A stretch of 43,333 bases of DNA. Origin: Umezawaea endophytica. Its GTDB lineage: Bacteria > Actinomycetota > Actinomycetes > Mycobacteriales > Pseudonocardiaceae. The stretch lies in contig NZ_JANYMP010000050.1 of the NCBI RefSeq assembly GCF_025061645.1, positions 1-43,333 of the forward strand, given 5' to 3'. Below the pieces are notes generated by a model. That model was not told where the DNA came from and did no database searches. It saw only the letters and a program-made list of their open reading frames with translations. The translations under genes and the position numbers were made by a program. This document shows positions 39,869 through 43,333 of this stretch, in pieces (the first letter of the stretch is position 1; each line of letters begins with the position of its first letter).

Positions 39869-41050
39869 GTGCGGAAAGCGCCCCAGGTCGGCACACCCGC
39901 GGGGATGCGGGCGCTCAACCAGCGCGCGGTGCTCGATCGACTCCGCCTCGACGGGCCGTCGACGAGGCCCCGGATCGCCAAGGAGACCGGGCTCTCCAAG
40001 CCCACCGTCGGCCAGGCGCTGCTGGACCTGGAGCGCCACGGCCTGGTGAGACCCGTGGGCAGGACGACGGCCGGGCCGGGCCGGTCGGCCGTGGTCTACG
40101 AGCCGAACCCGGCCGCCGCGCACGTGCTCGGCGTGGACATAGGCAGGCAGCGCATCCGGGCCGCCGTGTCGGACCTCGCCGGGTCGGTCATCGCGCGGGT
40201 CGACGAGCGCAACCGGTGCCGGTCGGCGGACGCGCTCGTGCGCAAGGTGCGGGAGCTGGCCGTCCGCACGGTGAACGACGCGGGCCTGGAGCTGGACGAC
40301 GTGATCACGAAGGTCGTCGGCAGCCCCGGTGTGCCGGACACCAGGGGCCGCGGGATGCACCACGCGCCGAACCTGCCGGGCTGGGAGCGCCAGGGCCTCC
40401 TGGACGAGCTGGAGGCCGTGCTCGGCCCCGGCCTGGTGGTCGAGAACGACGCGAACCTCGCCGCGGTCGGCGAGCGGGAGTACGGCGTCGCCAAGGGCGT
40501 CGGGGTCTTCGTCACGGTCACCGTCGGCACCGGGATCGGCATGGGCATCGTGATCGACGGCAGGCTGTTCCGCGGCGCCCACGGGGCGGCGGGCGAGGTC
40601 GGCTACCTGCCCTACCCGGAATCCAAGGAGGACCCGCACGTGCGGGGCCAGTTCGAGGGCGCGGCGGCGGCGCACTCGGTCGTGGACCGGGCGAAGGCCA
40701 TCGGGCTGACGCAGGTGCGCAGCGCGCGGGACGTGTTCGTGCTGGCGAAGTCCGGTGACTCGCGCGCGCTGGAGGTCGTGCACGACGAGGCTGAGCGGCT
40801 GGCGTACCTCGTGGCGTCGGTGAGCGCGGTGCTGGACCCGGAGCTGGTCGTGCTCAGCGGGGGTGTCGGCACCAACATCGAACTGCTCCAGGAGCCGATG
40901 GAACTGGCGCTGCGCCGCACGACCCCGCTCGTGCCGCGGATCGTCGCGGGGGAGCTGGGGGACGGTGCCGTGCTCAGCGGAGCGCTCGCCGTCGGCCTCA
41001 CGGCGGCTCGCGATCTGGTCTTCGACCAGCGCGAAGCGATCACTCTCTGA
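39869..41050 (+). CDS. ROK-family transcriptional regulator lacking the zinc motif
   Basis: A 393-residue ROK repressor. The N-terminal winged helix-turn-helix is TRPRIAKETGLSKPTVGQAL with DLERHGLV. The ROK sugar-kinase-like core starts at GVDIGRQRIRAAVSDLAG, and further landmarks are VVENDANLAAVGE, TVGTGIGMGIVIDG and HGAAGEVGYLPY. The usual CxCGxxGC(L/W)E zinc cluster after this point is absent, and the GEVGH His is Tyr, so it is unlikely to be a kinase or to bind zinc as typical members do. GTG 39869 has GGAGGA upstream; ATG 39848 is also possible, preceded by TAGAAT at 39829. Probably a mannose- or glycan-responsive repressor of the divergent GH92 gene (inferred). Confidence 0.87.
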   Translation: MRKAPQVGTPAGMRALNQRAVLDRLRLDGPSTRPRIAKETGLSKPTVGQALLDLERHGLVRPVGRTTAGPGRSAVVYEPNPAAAHVLGVDIGRQRIRAAVSDLAGSVIARVDERNRCRSADALVRKVRELAVRTVNDAGLELDDVITKVVGSPGVPDTRGRGMHHAPNLPGWERQGLLDELEAVLGPGLVVENDANLAAVGEREYGVAKGVGVFVTVTVGTGIGMGIVIDGRLFRGAHGAAGEVGYLPYPESKEDPHVRGQFEGAAAAHSVVDRAKAIGLTQVRSARDVFVLAKSGDSRALEVVHDEAERLAYLVASVSAVLDPELVVLSGGVGTNIELLQEPMELALRRTTPLVPRIVAGELGDGAVLSGALAVGLTAARDLVFDQREAITL

Positions 41051-41174
41051 GGTTAAACAAGTTGGCGCCACCTTGGGATTCACCCGATTGTTCTAGGCAC
41101 ATCACCCCAAATGTGGCTTAGCGTTACCGGCACCTCCTCCTGGAGGGTGGAAGTTGATTCCGTTGCACCGGGGA

Positions 41175-41211
41175 GTCGTGAGGAGATGCGGGGGACGTAG
41201 CTCCTCACGAC
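41175..41211. terminator. Perfect 11-bp hairpin after the ROK gene
   Basis: GTCGTGAGGAG (41175-41185) and CTCCTCACGAC (41201-41211) pair fully, with a 15-nt loop. It is 125 nt past the ROK stop and immediately next to a second hairpin. It probably terminates the ROK transcript, though no T tract follows. Confidence 0.55.
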
Positions 41212-41214
41212 CGC

Positions 41215-41254
41215 ACGGGACAGGCGCCGCGCCTTGACCAACCGCCTGTCCCGT
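41215..41254 (-). terminator. Perfect 12-bp hairpin after the acyl-CoA dehydrogenase gene
   Basis: ACGGGACAGGCG (41215-41226) and CGCCTGTCCCGT (41243-41254) pair fully around a 16-nt loop, 7 nt beyond the dehydrogenase stop codon. Read on the minus strand it is the likely terminator of that gene. Confidence 0.65.
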
Positions 41255-41261
41255 GTAACGG

Positions 41262-43220
41262 TCACCCGCCCGGCGTCGTCCGGTGCACGTCGGCCGACCT
41301 CGACTCGTGGTGCCCCGAGTCCGCGATCCACGCCCCTGGGGTGGACGGGTCCAGCACCCCGTCCTCCAGCCAGGAGAACTCGCCCGCCATGACCTTCTTC
41401 GTCAGCACCACGTCGGAGTCGTCGGTGTTGGTCCACAACCGGTCGAACAGCTCGTCCACGCGGACCCGCGCCTGCCGGGCGAACGCGTCCGCCAGTTCCG
41501 CCGCGTTGCCGCCGTCCGCCTTGGCCCGCACGCACGTCGCGCTGATCGCGAACAGCTCGGCCCCGATGTCCACGACCCGGCCGAGGAAGCGCTGCTTGCG
41601 CTCCATCTTCCCCTGCCAGCGGGACATCGCGTAGAACGTGTGCCGCGCCAGCTTGCGGCTCGACCGCTCGACGAACCGCAGGTGTGTCGCGAGTGGACCG
41701 AACTCGGCGAACGATCCGGGCACCTGGCCCTTGCCGACGACCAGCGTCGGCAACCACTTGGCGTAGAAGCCGCCTGCTTTCGCCGCCGCCTTGGCCTTGC
41801 GGCCCCGGTCCGCGTCCGGGTCGATGATGTCGCCCGCCACGGAGAGGTGGGCGTCGACCGCCTCCCTCGCGATGATCAGGTGCATGATCTCGGTGGAACC
41901 CTCGAAGATGCGGTTGATCCGCAGGTCCCGCAGGGCCTGTTCGGCGGGGATGCCCTTCTCGCCGCGCGCGGCCAGGGATTCGGCGGTCTCGTAGCCCCGG
42001 CCGCCGCGGATCTGCACCAGTTCGTCCGCCGCCAGCCAGGCCATCTCCGAGCCGTACAGCTTCGCCAGCGCGGCTTCGATGCGGATGTCGTTGGCGCCCG
42101 CGTCGGCCAGTTCGCTGCTGAGGTCGACCACGGCTTCCAGCGCGTACGCGGTGGCGGCGATGAAGGCGACCTTGCCGCCCACCGCCTCGTGCTTGCCCAC
42201 CGGGAGGCCCCACTGGACCCGTTCCGTCGCCCACTCGCGGGCGATCTTGACGGACCACTTGGCCGCGCCCGCGCAGATGGCGGGTAGGGAGAGGCGGCCG
42301 GTGTTCAGGGTCGTCAGGGCGATCTTGAGGCCCGCGCCCTCCTTGCCGATTCGGTTCTCGGCCGGGACTCGGACCTGGTGGAACCGGGTGACGCCGTTCT
42401 CCAGGCCGCGCAGGCCCATGAAGGCGTTGCGGTTCTCCACGGTGATGCCGGGGGAGTCGGCTTCCACGACGAACGCGGTGATGCCCTTGTCGGGTACGGC
42501 GGCCATGACGACCAGGAGTTCTGCCACCACGCCGTTGGTGGTCCAGAGCTTGACGCCGTTCAGGAGGTAGGCGTCGCCGGTTTCCGTTGGGGTGGCTGTG
42601 GTTCCGAGGCGGGCTGGGTCGCTGCCCACGTCGGGTTCGGTGAGGAGGAAGGCGCTGATGGCGCCCGCGGCGCAGCGGGGGAGGAAGGTTTGTTTTTGGG
42701 CTTCGGTGCCGAAGAGAGCGAGGGGTTGGGGGACACCGATGGATTGGTGTGCCGAGAGGAGGGCGCCTATGGCTGGGGAGGCGGAGCCGGCGAGCATGAG
42801 GGCTTTGTTGTAGTAGACCTGGGAAAGGCCCAGGCCGCCGTACTCGGGTTTGATCTTCATGCCGAACGCGCCTATGCGCTTGAGGCCTGAGTAGACCTCG
42901 TCCGGGATGCGGGCTTCGCGTTCGATCCGGGTGGGGTCGAGGTGGGTTTCGCAGAAGTCCTTGAGGAGCTTGAGGAAGTCTTCGCCTGATCGTCTGCCAT
43001 CGGGGGTGCCGGTGGGGTGGGGGTGGATCAGGTCCAGGCGGAAGTGGCCCAGGAAGAGTTCCTTGCCGAAGCTGGGGCGGCGCCAGGTGGATTCGCGGGC
43101 CTGTTCGGCTACGTGGCGGGCTGCTTGTTCGGTGATGGGGTGGTTGGGGGGTTCGTTGGGGGTGGGGTGGTTGGAGGGGGGCTGGTCGGGGGTGGGGTGT
43201 TCGGGGTCCACTGCGGTCAT
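41262..43220 (-). CDS. Acyl-CoA dehydrogenase (long N- and C-terminal extensions)
   Basis: A 652-residue flavoprotein dehydrogenase. A Pro/His/Asn-rich low-complexity stretch (about 1-30) precedes the dehydrogenase. FAD/substrate motifs include AFLLTEPDVGSDPA, LNGVKLWTTNG, ENGVTRFHQVRVP, the active-site region IRGGRGYETAESLAARGE and RDLRINRIFEGSTEIMHL. About 190 further residues form a helical C-terminal domain like that of VLCAD/ACAD9-type enzymes. It should catalyse alpha,beta-dehydrogenation of acyl-CoA in fatty-acid beta-oxidation, membrane-associated if like VLCAD. GGAGGTCAGCA precedes the ATG. An upstream palindrome suggests TetR/FadR-type control. Confidence 0.92.
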   Translation of the reverse strand: MTAVDPEHPTPDQPPSNHPTPNEPPNHPITEQAARHVAEQARESTWRRPSFGKELFLGHFRLDLIHPHPTGTPDGRRSGEDFLKLLKDFCETHLDPTRIEREARIPDEVYSGLKRIGAFGMKIKPEYGGLGLSQVYYNKALMLAGSASPAIGALLSAHQSIGVPQPLALFGTEAQKQTFLPRCAAGAISAFLLTEPDVGSDPARLGTTATPTETGDAYLLNGVKLWTTNGVVAELLVVMAAVPDKGITAFVVEADSPGITVENRNAFMGLRGLENGVTRFHQVRVPAENRIGKEGAGLKIALTTLNTGRLSLPAICAGAAKWSVKIAREWATERVQWGLPVGKHEAVGGKVAFIAATAYALEAVVDLSSELADAGANDIRIEAALAKLYGSEMAWLAADELVQIRGGRGYETAESLAARGEKGIPAEQALRDLRINRIFEGSTEIMHLIIAREAVDAHLSVAGDIIDPDADRGRKAKAAAKAGGFYAKWLPTLVVGKGQVPGSFAEFGPLATHLRFVERSSRKLARHTFYAMSRWQGKMERKQRFLGRVVDIGAELFAISATCVRAKADGGNAAELADAFARQARVRVDELFDRLWTNTDDSDVVLTKKVMAGEFSWLEDGVLDPSTPGAWIADSGHHESRSADVHRTTPGG

Positions 43221-43260
43221 TGCTGACCTCCTAGGAGCCGAAGGTGAACTCCTGACGGTA

Positions 43261-43274
43261 CTACCGGTGGGTAG
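43261..43274 (-). promoter_or_regulatory. TetR/FadR-like operator before the acyl-CoA dehydrogenase
   Basis: CTACC-GGTG-GGTAG is a perfect 5-bp inverted repeat with 4-nt spacer, 41 nt upstream of the start. Its shape resembles the palindromes bound by actinobacterial TetR-type fatty-acid regulators. No regulator gene is in the window. Confidence 0.45.
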
Positions 43275-43333
43275 GTGCGTCCGATCAGCCGATCGAGGGG
43301 GGTGGGGGCGCGAGTGGGTGAAGGGCGGTTGCG

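Noticed and set aside
41147-41201. A 17-codon plus-strand frame preceded by GGAGG, ending in the first hairpin
   Set aside because: Looked like a leader peptide with attenuator, but no gene follows in the same direction, so attenuation makes no sense.

Overview
The window is about 43.3 kb of very GC-rich chromosomal DNA with G/C-ending codons, frequent GTG/TTG starts, many start codons 6-8 nt after a TANNNT -10 box (leaderless type), MMPL transporters, and dense NarL- and OmpR-type two-component systems. This points to an actinomycete. A Pseudonocardiaceae-type organism (Saccharothrix, Lentzea or Actinosynnema-like) is my best guess, but the genus cannot be fixed from the sequence alone.

Layout. 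(1) 0-5.5 kb: a small membrane protein, a PAS-GGDEF-EAL protein whose EAL half has lost every catalytic motif, an ArsR-SRPBCC regulator whose ribosome binding site lies in a perfect 20-bp inverted repeat, an unknown conserved protein and a GNAT acetyltransferase. (2) 5.5-13.8 kb: a NarL-type two-component system divergent from an ABC exporter, a hydrolase, a wHTH regulator / small membrane protein / MMPL exporter cluster, and a serine beta-lactamase-fold hydrolase. (3) 13.8-21.4 kb: an envelope/redox cluster. It holds a NarL regulator preceded by only the tail of its histidine kinase, a Rieske lipoprotein, a PHM/DBH-like copper monooxygenase lipoprotein, an MMPL transporter and an MprAB-like two-component system. 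Three promoters here share one element, TTTAAC-N6-CTCAGGTT-N7-(-10), at fixed spacing, which suggests a single regulon. (4) 21.4-25.9 kb: an EthD-like protein divergent from an MmyB-type XRE regulator, an S66 LD-carboxypeptidase, a DUF72 protein and a hydrolase.

(5) 26-32.7 kb: a decayed, tRNA-linked accessory island. It has remnants of a MarR-hydrolase operon, a PD-(D/E)XK nuclease fused to a beta-propeller and two C-terminal membrane helices, an HTH-ImmA/IrrE protease translationally coupled to a protein with a tRNA-guanine-transglycosylase-like zinc site, two unknown small genes, a fragment of a Cys/Met-metabolism PLP enzyme, an integrase remnant and tRNA-Arg(CCG). This is the best candidate for an undescribed (perhaps defence) system. 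(6) 32.7-43.3 kb: an EphD-like hydrolase-SDR fusion, a CDF metal exporter with a palindrome between its -35 and -10, a large secreted GH92 mannosidase divergent from a ROK regulator, and an acyl-CoA dehydrogenase with a TetR/FadR-like palindrome upstream.

No CRISPR array, intact transposase or rRNA was seen. Functional calls come from reading motifs; no database search was possible.
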